Source: Solibacillus silvestris
Lineage (GTDB): Bacteria > Bacillota > Bacilli > Bacillales_A > Planococcaceae
Direction: 5' to 3'
DNA length: 64,000 nt
Assembly: GCA_001586195.1 (NCBI GenBank)
Contig: CP014609.1
Coordinates: forward strand, 904,001-968,000
Position numbers and translations under genes: made by a program. The notes beneath the pieces were generated by a model that saw nothing but the letters and a program-made list of their open reading frames with translations, had not been told where the DNA came from and searched no databases. Positions 35,924-45,199 of this stretch are shown in pieces. Positions within the stretch are counted from its first letter, which is position 1, and the number at the start of each line of letters is the position of its first letter.

Positions 35924-37060
35924 ATGCATTTTGATTTAACAACTGAGCAAGCGATGTTACAAAAGATGATACGAGAGTTTTCGGATGAAGTAGTGGCACC
36001 AGGAGCAATCGAGCGTGATAAAACGAAAGCCTTCCCAGTAGAAATATTCAAAGAACTATCCAATATGGGCATTATGGGTCTGCCATTTCCAGAACAATAT
36101 GGCGGGGCGGGTGCAGATACAATCAGCTTTGCGATCGTTACCGAAGAGTTGAGCCGTACATGTGCTTCTACAGGAATTACATATTCGGCACATATTTCAT
36201 TAGGTGGTGCACCATTGCATTTATTCGGTACAGAAGCGCAGAAGGAAAAATACTTAACGCCGATCTGTACAGGTGAATCATTCGGCGCATTCGGTTTAAC
36301 AGAGCCTAATGCCGGTTCTGATGCAGGTGGGACAGAAACTACCGCTGTGTTGGATAATGGAGAATTTGTCATTAACGGGTCGAAAGTTTTTATTACAAAT
36401 GCAAGTTATGCCAAACATTTAGCGTTAACAGCTATTACAAATCGAGATGGAAACAAAAAAGAAATCAGCGCCATAATTGTACCGACTGATGCAAAAGGGT
36501 TTACGATTAAGTCGGAATACGAAAAAATGGGCTTAAATGCTTCGAATACAACGGAATTGATTTTAGAAAATGTCCGCGTTCCGGAAGAAAATTTACTTGG
36601 AGTCCGGGGGAATGGCTTTAAACAATTTTTAACGACGCTTGACGGAGGCCGGATCGGTATTGCGGCAATGGCAGTTGGAATTGCACAAGGCGCATTAAAT
36701 AAAGCGGTTCAATATGCAAAAGAACGTAAGCAATTCGGAAAGGCACTGGCAGATTTTCAGGCAACGCAGTTTAAATTGGCTGATATGGAGGTAAAAATAC
36801 AATTAGCGCGGACATTTGTGTATAAAGCGGCATGGTTGAAGGATCAGGGGCGTCCATTCGGCAAAGAGGCTGCTATCGCCAAATACTACGCTTCCGAGAT
36901 GGCAATGGAAGTTTGCGATGAAGCCATTCAAATTCATGGCGGCTACGGCTATATGAAAGAATATGAAGTGGAACGCTTTTTACGGGATGCAAAACTGTTG
37001 GAAATTGGGGAAGGTACGTCTGAAGTACAGAAAATGGTAATTGCAAGACATATATTATGA
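35924..37060 (+). CDS. acyl-CoA dehydrogenase (short-chain/MmgC type)
   Basis: 378-residue homomeric-type flavoprotein with all family motifs: GAFGLTEPNAGSDAGG, REGKQFG-like RKQFGKALADFQ, and EIGEGTSEVQ containing the catalytic Glu of the short-chain/branched-chain class. It oxidises acyl-CoA to enoyl-CoA and passes electrons to ETF. ATG 35924 is 9 bases after GAGAGG; ATG 35915 is too close. No ETF or thiolase is adjacent. Confidence 0.93.
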   Translation: MHFDLTTEQAMLQKMIREFSDEVVAPGAIERDKTKAFPVEIFKELSNMGIMGLPFPEQYGGAGADTISFAIVTEELSRTCASTGITYSAHISLGGAPLHLFGTEAQKEKYLTPICTGESFGAFGLTEPNAGSDAGGTETTAVLDNGEFVINGSKVFITNASYAKHLALTAITNRDGNKKEISAIIVPTDAKGFTIKSEYEKMGLNASNTTELILENVRVPEENLLGVRGNGFKQFLTTLDGGRIGIAAMAVGIAQGALNKAVQYAKERKQFGKALADFQATQFKLADMEVKIQLARTFVYKAAWLKDQGRPFGKEAAIAKYYASEMAMEVCDEAIQIHGGYGYMKEYEVERFLRDAKLLEIGEGTSEVQKMVIARHIL

Positions 37061-37210
37061 TAGAAATAGCAAATTGGTAAAATTGTTACAAAGCTAGTAA
37101 AACTTGTCCGTAAACTCTTTCGGTTTTCCATAGAATCAAGTACAATTAATATTGTTTACTAGGCTAATGTCTAGCATGAAATAGAATATTTAATGAGGGA
37201 GGGGAACGCA

Positions 37211-37549
37211 ATGAGAAACAATCCACTTATTCCTTACGTACTTATCATGGCATTCGGTATCGGACTAATTTTCTTCATGTCATTTGAGGGTGCAGCTGAT
37301 AAAAACAGTGCGGACGGCGAACATTCAGGGGAAACTGCTGAATTAAATGGTGAAGATATTGCTCAAAAGAACTGTATTTCGTGCCACGGTGGTGATTTAA
37401 CTGGTGGTGGAGGTCCTTCAATCGTTGGATTAGATGCTGAGCATATTAAAGACTTCGCATTAAATGGTTCGGATAACGGTATGATGCCGCCAGTTCTTAA
37501 AAACGAAGCGGAAGCAGATGCGGTAGCTGAGTATATTTCAGGTTTATAA
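37211..37549 (+). CDS. cccA: membrane-anchored cytochrome c550
   Basis: 112 residues. N-terminal membrane anchor (about 8-25), acidic linker, then a c-type haem domain with CISCH (Cys55, Cys58, His59) and a Met axial ligand at 92 or 93 (GMMPP). B. subtilis cccA also lies just after sigA. ATG 37211 behind GAGGGGAACG; the longer open frame upstream overlaps the RBS. It carries electrons on the outer membrane face. Confidence 0.95.
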   Translation: MRNNPLIPYVLIMAFGIGLIFFMSFEGAADKNSADGEHSGETAELNGEDIAQKNCISCHGGDLTGGGGPSIVGLDAEHIKDFALNGSDNGMMPPVLKNEAEADAVAEYISGL

Positions 37550-37558
37550 TGAATAATC

Positions 37559-37598
37559 AAGTGCAGAAATGGAGTAATCCTGTTCTGCACTTTTTTGT
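37559..37598 (+). terminator. terminator after cccA
   Basis: AAGTGCAGAA (37559-37568) pairs with TTCTGCACTT (37583-37592), T-run. Confidence 0.88.
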
Positions 37599-37675
37599 AT
37601 TCTGGAAAGAGACGTTTTTCTGAAAGTTCTATATAATAGGGGTAGTTTGTGATATAGAAAAGAGGATATATAAAT

Positions 37676-38371
37676 ATGAACGCACAAAAACTTTCAAAAC
37701 GACTGGAAACTGTCGCTTCATTTGTACCGACAGGAGCAATTGTAGCGGATATCGGAAGTGACCATGCCTACCTGCCATGTTATTTAGTGCATAAAGGTAT
37801 TGCTGCACGTGCAGTAGCGGGTGAGGTTGTAAAAGGACCTTATGAATCAGCTGTAAAACAAGTTCGCACTGAAGGCTTAACAGATAAAATTACAGTACGC
37901 ATGGCAGATGGTCTGGCGGCTGTTGAAGAAGCGGATGAAATTACAGCCGTTACAATTGCAGGGATGGGCGGACCATTGATCGTGTCCATTTTAGAAAAGC
38001 ATCCACAAGCTTTAAAATCGGTAACCCGTTTAATTTTACAGCCGAATATTCATGCAAAGGCCATCCGTGAATGGGCCATGGAAAATGGCTGGGCAATCCA
38101 GGATGAAGTCATTTTAGAAGAGGATGGGAAAATTTATGAGGTCCTTGTATTACAGCGCGGTGAAATGAAATTAAACGAAGCGCAAACTTTGCTTGGACCG
38201 AAGCTGATGGAAACAAAAGTACCTGTTTTCATTGAAAAGTGGTCACGTGAAATCGCGAATTGGCAACGTGTTCAACAAGCAATTTCAGAAGCGGAAAAAA
38301 CACCTGATAATCAGGAAAAGTATGAACAACTTACACATTACATTAAAATGGTACAGGAGGCGATTGCGTGA
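37676..38371 (+). CDS. trmK: tRNA (adenine22-N1)-methyltransferase TrmK
   Basis: 231 residues. Rossmann methyltransferase domain with SAM motif VADIGSDHAYLP (about 24-35) and ITAVTIAGMGGPLI, plus a C-terminal coiled coil. It makes m1A22 in tRNAs. Its stop overlaps the GTG of the Nif3-like gene. The same pair occurs in B. subtilis (yqfN-yqfO). Confidence 0.95.
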   Translation: MNAQKLSKRLETVASFVPTGAIVADIGSDHAYLPCYLVHKGIAARAVAGEVVKGPYESAVKQVRTEGLTDKITVRMADGLAAVEEADEITAVTIAGMGGPLIVSILEKHPQALKSVTRLILQPNIHAKAIREWAMENGWAIQDEVILEEDGKIYEVLVLQRGEMKLNEAQTLLGPKLMETKVPVFIEKWSREIANWQRVQQAISEAEKTPDNQEKYEQLTHYIKMVQEAIA

Positions 38372-39489
38372 AATCCGTAAATGGCAACGAGATTATCCAA
38401 GTATTTGAATCATGGTCACCTAAAAAATATGCATGCATGCCGAATGATCCGATCGGCTTGGCCATTGGTACGTTAAATAAGCCTGTCACAAAAGTGCTTG
38501 TAACACTTGACGTGACAAATGAAGTCGTAGATGAAGCGATCGACAATGGTTGTGAGCTTATTATTGCCCATCATCCGCCGATCTTTATGAAGCTCTCAAA
38601 CTTGCGTACAGATAATCCGAAAGGGGCACTGTATGAAAAGTGTCTGAAAAATGATATCGCTGTATATGCAGCGCACACGAATCTCGATGTAGCGCCGGGC
38701 GGGGTCAATGATTTACTGGCAGATGCTTTGCAACTGGAAAACCGCAAAATTCTAGAAGTGTCGTTCGAAGAAAAAATGATGAAGCTAGCCGTATTCGTTC
38801 CTGTGGATGATGCAGATGCTTTGCGTGATGTGCTGGCTAAAGCCGGAGCCGGTCGTTTAGGCCATTATGAGGCATGCAGCTATACATTGGAAGGTAAAGG
38901 CCGTTTTCGTGCAACAGAAGGAGCAGATCCGGCTGTAGGGGAGATCGGTGAGCTTCACATCGAGGAAGAGGAAAAAGTGGAAGTCGTGTTCCCGCAATCG
39001 ATGAAAAATAAAATATTAAAGGCGATGCTAAACAACCACCCGTACGAAGAGCCTGCTTATGATCTGTTTACGATGGACGTTGACACAAATAAACAGGGGC
39101 TTGGCCGAATTGGTAAGTTAAAACAACCGATGACATTACGGGAATTTGCCCAATTAGTGAAGGTACAGTTGGACGTGCCTTGTCTGCGTGCTGTTGGACC
39201 TTTGGACCGTGTTGTCCAGAAGGTTGCAGTTGTTGGAGGAGACGGCAATAAATATATTCGTGCTGCAAAATTTGCGGGGGCTGATGTATTTGTAACAGGA
39301 GATATCGGCTTCCATATGGCGCAGGATGCAGAAGTGGAAGGCTTAAGCATTATCGATCCAGGTCACCATGTTGAAAAGGTCATGATTAAAGGCGTTGCAG
39401 AAAAAATGGCTTCTTTATGTGCGGATCAAAAATTGCCTGTTGAATTTATCCAATCCAAAATCAATACAGAACCGTTTCAGTTTATTTAA
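38368..39489 (+). CDS. yqfO: Nif3-like dinuclear metal centre protein (YqfO)
   Basis: 373 residues. NIF3/DUF34 fold with metal-binding motifs IIAHHPPIF, AAHTNLD and HHVEK. A PII/CutA1-like insertion occupies about residues 130-230, the longer YqfO version rather than short Nif3. Related to GTP cyclohydrolase I type 2-like proteins; the activity is unproven. GTG 38368 overlaps the trmK stop behind CAGGAGGCG. Confidence 0.94.
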   Translation: MKSVNGNEIIQVFESWSPKKYACMPNDPIGLAIGTLNKPVTKVLVTLDVTNEVVDEAIDNGCELIIAHHPPIFMKLSNLRTDNPKGALYEKCLKNDIAVYAAHTNLDVAPGGVNDLLADALQLENRKILEVSFEEKMMKLAVFVPVDDADALRDVLAKAGAGRLGHYEACSYTLEGKGRFRATEGADPAVGEIGELHIEEEEKVEVVFPQSMKNKILKAMLNNHPYEEPAYDLFTMDVDTNKQGLGRIGKLKQPMTLREFAQLVKVQLDVPCLRAVGPLDRVVQKVAVVGGDGNKYIRAAKFAGADVFVTGDIGFHMAQDAEVEGLSIIDPGHHVEKVMIKGVAEKMASLCADQKLPVEFIQSKINTEPFQFI

Positions 39490-39501
39490 TCAGGAACAAC
39501 A

Positions 39502-39544
39502 AAAAATCTCAATTTTCTCCGGTAGAAGAAAATTGAGATTTTTT
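39502..39544. terminator. bidirectional terminator between yqfO and ispH
   Basis: AAAAATCTCAATTTTCT (39502-39518) pairs with AGAAAATTGAGATTTTT (39527-39543); T-tracts serve both strands. Confidence 0.9.
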
Positions 39545-39562
39545 AGGTTCGCTTATTTGGCG

Positions 39563-40531
39563 TTAGTAAGGCATAATTTTTTCAACTGGTTTTGGAGCTT
39601 TAATTTTCGGTAAAATTTTGTCCAAAGTTACGGAGCGTACGATTTCATGTGTTGCAGGATCATTTTTGTCGAACTTCTCCAAGAATGAAATGACTTCCTT
39701 AACGATTGGTGTCGGTGTTGAAGCGCCTGCTGTTACTGCTACTGTTTCAACGTTTTCCAGCCATTCAATTTGCAGCTCTGAAATATCCGAAATGCGGTAA
39801 GATGGTGTTCCGGCAATCTCTACTGATACTTGTGTTAAACGGTTCGAGTTGTTCGATTTTGGATCGCCTACAACGATTAATAAATCGGAAGCACCGGCCT
39901 GTTCAGCTACTGCTTCTTGACGGACTTGTGTCGCCAGGCAAATTTCTTTATGCACTTCGACATGAGGGAATTTTTCTTTTAAACTATCCATCAGAAAAGC
40001 GACATCCCATTGGCTCATTGTCGTTTGGTTTGTTACGAGAATTTTTTCATTTTCAAAAGCAAGCTTATCGATATCGTTCATCGATTGAACTAGGTGAACA
40101 TGGTCTGGTGCAACACCGATTGCGCCTTCCGGTTCAGGATGTCCTTTTTTACCGATATAAATAATATCGTAGCCTTCTGCTGTTTTTTCGCGGATTAAGT
40201 CATGTGTCACCGTAACGTCCGGGCAAGTCGCGTCAATTGATACGAGTCCTTTACGTTTCGCGATTTCACGGATTTCAGGTGATACACCGTGTGCCGTGAA
40301 TATAACTGTGCCTTGCTCTACCTGTTCAATTATTTCTTTACGGTTGTCGCCATCAAGCGTAATGATGCCATCTTGTTCAAATGCATCTGTAACATGTTTA
40401 TTGTGTACAATCATACCTAAAATGTAGATTGGTCTTGGTAATGTAGGATCAAGTGCGGCATTGCGTGCAATGACCATAGCGTCTACTACCCCATAGCAGT
40501 ATCCACGCGGATTAATTTTAACAACTTTCAT
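39563..40531 (-). CDS. ispH: 4-hydroxy-3-methylbut-2-enyl diphosphate reductase
   Basis: 322-residue iron-sulphur enzyme making IPP and DMAPP in the last step of the MEP pathway. Cluster cysteines are Cys12 (RGYCYGV), Cys103 (ATCPDV) and Cys198 (EICLATQ). Substrate histidines lie in VHNKHV and TAHGV. It is on the minus strand between yqfO and a DUF1450 gene, as in B. subtilis (yqfP). RBS AAAGGAG. Confidence 0.97.
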   Translation of the reverse strand: MKVVKINPRGYCYGVVDAMVIARNAALDPTLPRPIYILGMIVHNKHVTDAFEQDGIITLDGDNRKEIIEQVEQGTVIFTAHGVSPEIREIAKRKGLVSIDATCPDVTVTHDLIREKTAEGYDIIYIGKKGHPEPEGAIGVAPDHVHLVQSMNDIDKLAFENEKILVTNQTTMSQWDVAFLMDSLKEKFPHVEVHKEICLATQVRQEAVAEQAGASDLLIVVGDPKSNNSNRLTQVSVEIAGTPSYRISDISELQIEWLENVETVAVTAGASTPTPIVKEVISFLEKFDKNDPATHEIVRSVTLDKILPKIKAPKPVEKIMPY

Positions 40532-40727
40532 TTATACGTAACTCCTTTCAAAGCCCTGTAATTTCATTATATAGGACGTGTATGCTTAATTCAAAGTTCG
40601 CTTACTGAAATCTCTAGTAAATTCGATGGAAATGCCGCGATATAGCGAAGTAATTGCGTAAGTACAGAATTTTGTGAACGTTTGCTATAATAGCAGAAAT
40701 AAATAAAACGTAAAGTGGGGAAATGGG

Positions 40728-41006
40728 ATGGCGTTTTCTTTTTTTAGGAGGAATAAATCAGTAACTTTAAAAAATCAGGTGGAGTTTTGCATGACGAATT
40801 TATCGCTCGGCGCAGCAGATGTATATGATGTGCTGCTGGAGCGGGAAGATATTGAATTAACGGAATCCGGCTGTACTTCAAACTGTGAAATTTGCGAATG
40901 TCATCTATTTGCGATTGTAAATGGTGAACTAATCAAAGCAGAAGATGCCGAAACACTCTTACAAAATGTGGTAAAAGAGCTGAAAGAAAATTCAGTTTTG
41001 TTTTAA
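40728..41006 (+). CDS. DUF1450 (YuzB-like) small Cys-rich protein
   Basis: 92 residues. A short FRRNK-containing N-terminus is followed by the DUF1450 pattern: VEFCMTNL, ESGCTSNCEICECHLFAIVNGE. The four clustered cysteines recall thioredoxin-like [2Fe-2S] ferredoxins, though metal binding is not shown. ATG 40728 has GTGGGGAAAT upstream; an internal ATG exists near 40791. TATAAT lies at about 40687. Function unknown. Confidence 0.82.
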   Translation: MAFSFFRRNKSVTLKNQVEFCMTNLSLGAADVYDVLLEREDIELTESGCTSNCEICECHLFAIVNGELIKAEDAETLLQNVVKELKENSVLF

Positions 41007-41117
41007 ACTACATAGCCGGGGAAAAAATATTACATAAATAGTTTTATGTGAACGAAACAATCGAAAACTTTTCACTAAAACTTTATAACAATATTTCAAT
41101 AGAGGAGTGTTTCTTTC

Positions 41118-41990
41118 ATGACAAACGTTGAAAATAAACAAGTTGGCGGTACACCCGCACAAACTCAGCCATCACAACCTGGAATCGAAAGCAAAATGAA
41201 CCCATTACCAACACAGCCTTATGAATATTCGGGAAGCGATAAGTTAAAAGGCAAAGTGGCAATTATTACGGGCGGTGATTCAGGAATTGGCCGAGCGGTT
41301 GCCCTTGCCTACGCAAAAGAAGGGGCAAATCTTGTTATAAACTATTTGGAAAAAGAGCAATCCGATGCAGAAGAAACGAAACAACTGGTTGAAAAAGAAG
41401 GCGTTCAGGCGATTCTTGTTGAAGGGGATATCGGTGATTATGAAACAAGTAAAAAACTTGTAAAGACAGCACTTGACCATTTCCAGCAAATTAATATTGT
41501 CGTAAATAATGCAGCGGTACAATATCCTGTCGATTCATTTTTAGATATTACGGTCGAACAATGGGACAAAACATTCCGTACAAATTTGGATGGTATTTTT
41601 TATTTATGCAAAGAAGCTGTTCCGCATTTGGGGCAGGGAGATTCTATTATATGTACGACATCGGTCAATGCCTACCGAGGCCATTCGATTTTAATTGATT
41701 ATACATCGACAAAAGGTGCGATTGTAGGCTTTGTCAGAAGTTTAGCACAAAATATAGCTGATCGAGGAATCCGCGTAAATATGGTCGCACCAGGACCGAT
41801 TTGGACACCATTAATTCCTTCTACATTCGATGCGGATCAAGTAGCGGAATTCGGTACTGAAACACCATTAAAACGCCCAGGACAGCCGAGTGAGCTTGCT
41901 GGGGCATATGTGCTGCTGGCATCCCAGGACGGAACATATATTACCGGCCAATGTATCCATGTAAATGGCGGCGGCACTATGTGTTCATAA
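41118..41990 (+). CDS. SDR family oxidoreductase (YhdF/YhxC-like)
   Basis: 290 residues. A Gln/Pro-rich N-terminal tail (about 1-40) is followed by a classical short-chain dehydrogenase: TGGDSGIGRA cofactor loop, NNAA, catalytic Ser with YTSTK. The tailed form is the general-stress SDR type of Bacilli. No sigma-B promoter is evident. RBS AGAGGAGTG. Substrate unknown. Confidence 0.92.
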   Translation: MTNVENKQVGGTPAQTQPSQPGIESKMNPLPTQPYEYSGSDKLKGKVAIITGGDSGIGRAVALAYAKEGANLVINYLEKEQSDAEETKQLVEKEGVQAILVEGDIGDYETSKKLVKTALDHFQQINIVVNNAAVQYPVDSFLDITVEQWDKTFRTNLDGIFYLCKEAVPHLGQGDSIICTTSVNAYRGHSILIDYTSTKGAIVGFVRSLAQNIADRGIRVNMVAPGPIWTPLIPSTFDADQVAEFGTETPLKRPGQPSELAGAYVLLASQDGTYITGQCIHVNGGGTMCS

Positions 41991-42041
41991 GCATGATCCA
42001 AGGAGTATATTGATTCAGTAAGTATACACGGTTAAAAATAG

Positions 42042-42119
42042 AAAGCTACTCCATTACGCATATGAGAGGACTCGTAATAGAAACGAATCTGCACTCATTT
42101 GCTTGGGGTAGCTTTTATT
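42042..42119. terminator. probable terminator between SDR gene and yqfQ
   Basis: AAAGCTACTCC (42042-42052) pairs with GGGGTAGCTTT (42105-42115) across a 52-base loop. A-rich and T-rich flanks suit both convergent genes. Confidence 0.6.
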
Positions 42120-42122
42120 TTG

Positions 42123-42647
42123 TTATTCAAAAGGTGGTTGAAATATTTTCGGTAATGATGGTTTTGTCGTAATTTTCTCCTCAACTGGCTCCTGTTCTCG
42201 CCGGTTGCCTCGTGGATTTCCTCTTTCTCTCATTCTTTCTCTCTCTCTTGGCCGTTCCTGCGGCATTGAAACAGTAGAAGACTCCAGCGGGTCGGAAGTT
42301 TCTTTAAATCCTTTATATAAACGCCATAAAGCGGGCAGATTTTTAAACATTGGGGCTGCCTGCTGAATATATGGTGTGAACTTTTGGGCATTACTAAATA
42401 AAGAGTTTGCTCCTGATAAAAACCCTTCGAGCTTCGGTGCACCTGCTGCACCTTGCACAGCTGCCTGAGGTGGAATTGGCATTTGGTTCATAAATTGACC
42501 AGCTCCAGGAATAGCTCCTATTCCAGGAATCGGACCTCCTCCTGGACTCGGGCCTCGCATCATGTATGGTGCATACATTGGAAAACGTGGTGCAACCGGC
42601 ATTTGATTCATCATTCCTTGAGGTGGGAAGTAATAAGGTGGGCGCAT
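42123..42647 (-). CDS. yqfQ: YqfQ/VrrA-family protein
   Basis: 174 residues of low complexity. Pro/Gly/Met-rich N-terminus (about 1-70), a short hydrophobic middle (PYIQQAAPMFKNLPALWRLYKG) and an Arg/Glu-rich tail (about 130-150) rich in RERERM-type repeats. It matches the position of B. subtilis yqfQ between ispH and the helicase gene. ATG 42647 is behind AAAGGAG; the longer frame to 42674 lacks an RBS. Possible spore protein, not demonstrated. Confidence 0.82.
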   Translation of the reverse strand: MRPPYYFPPQGMMNQMPVAPRFPMYAPYMMRGPSPGGGPIPGIGAIPGAGQFMNQMPIPPQAAVQGAAGAPKLEGFLSGANSLFSNAQKFTPYIQQAAPMFKNLPALWRLYKGFKETSDPLESSTVSMPQERPRERERMRERGNPRGNRREQEPVEEKITTKPSLPKIFQPPFE

Positions 42648-42805
42648 AATAAACTCCTTTCTAAAAATCGACATGATATTTCAATTTTCTTTCATAAATT
42701 CGTCCCAACAGTTTGACGTTGAAACTATTTACCGTTATGATATGCAGATGGTCACTTAAATGTACGAATTATGGTACAATAGGAAAGATGTAAGGAGGTA
42801 CGTGA

Positions 42806-44116
42806 ATGTCAAAATATACTGATTATCAATTCAAGCCATTTTTGCAGGACGCCATTGCAAAGCTTGGATTTACAGAGCCGACACCCATTCAAAAAGAAAT
42901 GATTCCACTCGTATTAAAAGGTAAGAGTGCAATCGGACAAGCTCATACAGGAACAGGAAAAACACATAGTTTTTTATTGCCGATCGTAGAGCGTATTGTA
43001 GAAGAAAAACAAGAAGTACAGGCGGTTATCACGTCGCCGACACGAGAACTGGCACAACAAATTTTTGATGCGTTAAACCAGCTTGTTGAAGGAACGGAAA
43101 TTTCAACAAAATTATTTATCGGCGGTACGGACAAACAACGTACAATCGACCGATTAAAAACACAGCCTCAAATCGTTGTAGGTACACCGGGTCGTATTAA
43201 AGATTTGGTGAAAGAAAATGCATTGCTTGTTCACACTGCGCCGATTTTAGTTGTCGATGAAGCAGATCTGGCATTTGACATGGGCTTCATTGAAGATATT
43301 GACGGCTTTGCGTCGCATATGCCTGAAAAGCTTGAAATGTTCGTGTTCTCAGCGACAATTCCAGAAAAATTAAAACCATTCCTAAAGAAATACATGGATT
43401 CACCGATCCATATTCATATGAATGATAAACGTCCGGTGGCGGAAGGCATTGACTTTGTATTAGTACCTGTACGTTCGAAGGCACGTAATACACGTTTACT
43501 TGAAGTAATTAAGGGAATCAATCCATTCCTTGCTGTTATTTTCTGTAACACACGTAAAAATGCAGAATCGGTAGCGAGCTTTTTAGCGGAACAAGGTATC
43601 CGTGCAGGACAAATCCACGGAGATTTAAGTCCGCGTGACCGTAAAAAAATGATGAAGCAAGTACGTGATCTTGAGTTCCAATATATCGTAGCAACAGATT
43701 TAGCTGCACGTGGTATTGATATTCAAGGGATTTCGCATGTTATCAACTATGAAATTCCGGAAGATCTTGAGTTCTTCATTCACCGTGTTGGTCGTACAGC
43801 ACGTGCCGGCTCAAAAGGAACAGCGATTACGTTATTCCAGCCGGAAGATGAGGATGCAGTAGTACGCATCGAAAAAATGGGGATTCCATTTGTACAAAAA
43901 GATATTAAAAATGGCGAATGGTCTGACTTAAAAGACCGTCACCAGCGTGCAAGCCGTAAAGGTGAGCGTAAAGAAGATGAAATCGATGCAAAAGCCAAGG
44001 CCCTAGTACGTAAGCCGAAGAAAGTTAAACCAGGCTATAAACGTAATATGAAGTGGGAAATGGAAAAAGTGAAAAAACGCGAACGCCGTATTAAAGCGCG
44101 CCGCAACAATAACTAA
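42806..44116 (+). CDS. cshB: DEAD-box RNA helicase CshB
   Basis: 436 residues. Q motif, Walker A AHTGTGKT, PTRELAQQ, VDEAD, SAT, and the C-terminal helicase domain ending HRVGRTARAG. A highly basic tail (about 385-436; KKVKPGYKRNMKWEMEK) follows. CshB takes part in cold-shock RNA remodelling and mRNA decay. TACAAT at about 42776 and GTAAGGAGGTACG RBS precede it. Same place as B. subtilis yqfR. Confidence 0.95.
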   Translation: MSKYTDYQFKPFLQDAIAKLGFTEPTPIQKEMIPLVLKGKSAIGQAHTGTGKTHSFLLPIVERIVEEKQEVQAVITSPTRELAQQIFDALNQLVEGTEISTKLFIGGTDKQRTIDRLKTQPQIVVGTPGRIKDLVKENALLVHTAPILVVDEADLAFDMGFIEDIDGFASHMPEKLEMFVFSATIPEKLKPFLKKYMDSPIHIHMNDKRPVAEGIDFVLVPVRSKARNTRLLEVIKGINPFLAVIFCNTRKNAESVASFLAEQGIRAGQIHGDLSPRDRKKMMKQVRDLEFQYIVATDLAARGIDIQGISHVINYEIPEDLEFFIHRVGRTARAGSKGTAITLFQPEDEDAVVRIEKMGIPFVQKDIKNGEWSDLKDRHQRASRKGERKEDEIDAKAKALVRKPKKVKPGYKRNMKWEMEKVKKRERRIKARRNNN

Positions 44117-44127
44117 TTACACAAGGG

Positions 44128-44160
44128 GCTGCTTAGAATGATTTTTCTATGCAGCCTGTT
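44128..44160 (+). terminator. hairpin after cshB
   Basis: GGCTGCttag..ctatGCAGCC hairpin; only a weak T-stretch follows, so termination is uncertain and nfo may be cotranscribed. Confidence 0.45.
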
Positions 44161-44185
44161 TATTCGTTAAATGGAGGAAAGTAGA

Positions 44186-45073
44186 ATGTTATTAGGTTCA
44201 CATGTTTCGATGAGCGGAAAAAAAATGCTGCTAGGTGCCAGCGAAGAAGCATTAAGCTATGGTGCCAATACTTTTATGATCTATACAGGCGCACCTCAAA
44301 ATACGCGCAGAAAGCCGATTGAAGAGCTGAATATTATGAAGGGCCTGCTCCATATGAAAGAGAACGGACTATCCAACATTGTTGTCCATGCACCGTATAT
44401 TATCAATTTAGGGAATACGACAAAACCGGAAACTTTTGAGCTTGGCGTAAACTTTTTGCAGGAAGAAATTAAACGTACTGCTGCATTGGAAGCGACACAA
44501 ATCGTACTGCATCCTGGTGCGCATGTCGGTGCAGGTGTTGATGCGGGTATTGAACGGATTGTAGAAGGTTTAAATGAAGTGCTGACACAGGACTACCCAG
44601 TACAGATCGCATTGGAAACGATGGCGGGCAAAGGCACTGAAATCGGTCGTACATTTGAAGAATTGGCACGTATTATCGATGGTGTGACAAACAATGAGCG
44701 CCTGTCGATTTGTATGGACACATGCCATATTCATGACGCCGGCTACGACGTTACAGGTGACTTTGACGGAGTGTTAAATGAATTTGATAAAGTCATCGGG
44801 TTGGATCGTTTAAAAGTACTGCACATTAATGATTCAAAAAATGTGCGCGGTGCTGGAAAAGACCGTCATGAAAATATCGGTTTTGGTGAAATCGGTTTTG
44901 AGGCAATGCACTATATTGTTCATCATCCACAGTTAATGCATTTACCGAAAATACTGGAAACACCATTTGTCGGTCCGGATGCAAAAAACAAAAAAGCGCC
45001 ATATTTACATGAAATTGCGATGCTTCGCAATAGTGAATTCCAGCCAGCATTAATTGATGCAATGCGCGAATAA
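44186..45073 (+). CDS. nfo: deoxyribonuclease IV (AP endonuclease)
   Basis: 295 residues. Zinc-dependent TIM-barrel endonuclease of base-excision repair. Metal motifs include [38 protein letters not shown] and HINDSK. ATG 44186 behind GGAGGAAAG; the frame from 44171 would run through the RBS. B. subtilis yqfS homologue. Confidence 0.96.
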   Translation: MLLGSHVSMSGKKMLLGASEEALSYGANTFMIYTGAPQNTRRKPIEELNIMKGLLHMKENGLSNIVVHAPYIINLGNTTKPETFELGVNFLQEEIKRTAALEATQIVLHPGAHVGAGVDAGIERIVEGLNEVLTQDYPVQIALETMAGKGTEIGRTFEELARIIDGVTNNERLSICMDTCHIHDAGYDVTGDFDGVLNEFDKVIGLDRLKVLHINDSKNVRGAGKDRHENIGFGEIGFEAMHYIVHHPQLMHLPKILETPFVGPDAKNKKAPYLHEIAMLRNSEFQPALIDAMRE

Positions 45074-45084
45074 TAAGAATAAGT

Positions 45085-45127
45085 AAAACATACTTGGCAC
45101 AAATTTGATGCAAAGTATGTTTTTTTG
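45085..45127 (+). terminator. terminator after nfo
   Basis: AAAACATACTT (45085-45095) pairs with AAGTATGTTTT (45113-45123), inner GCA/TGC, T-run. Confidence 0.85.
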
Positions 45128-45199
45128 CGTTTTTTATGACATAATTTGTTATAATGAGTTAACTGTAAATTAGCAATATTCAAAAGGAGGTATCAGTTG

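Noticed and set aside
39706-40164. 152-codon plus-strand frame opposite ispH
   Set aside because: It is fully antisense to a highly conserved enzyme gene, with no RBS.
42453-42716. 87-codon plus-strand frame opposite yqfQ
   Set aside because: It is the mirror of a low-complexity Pro/Gly/Met coding sequence, and lacks an RBS.
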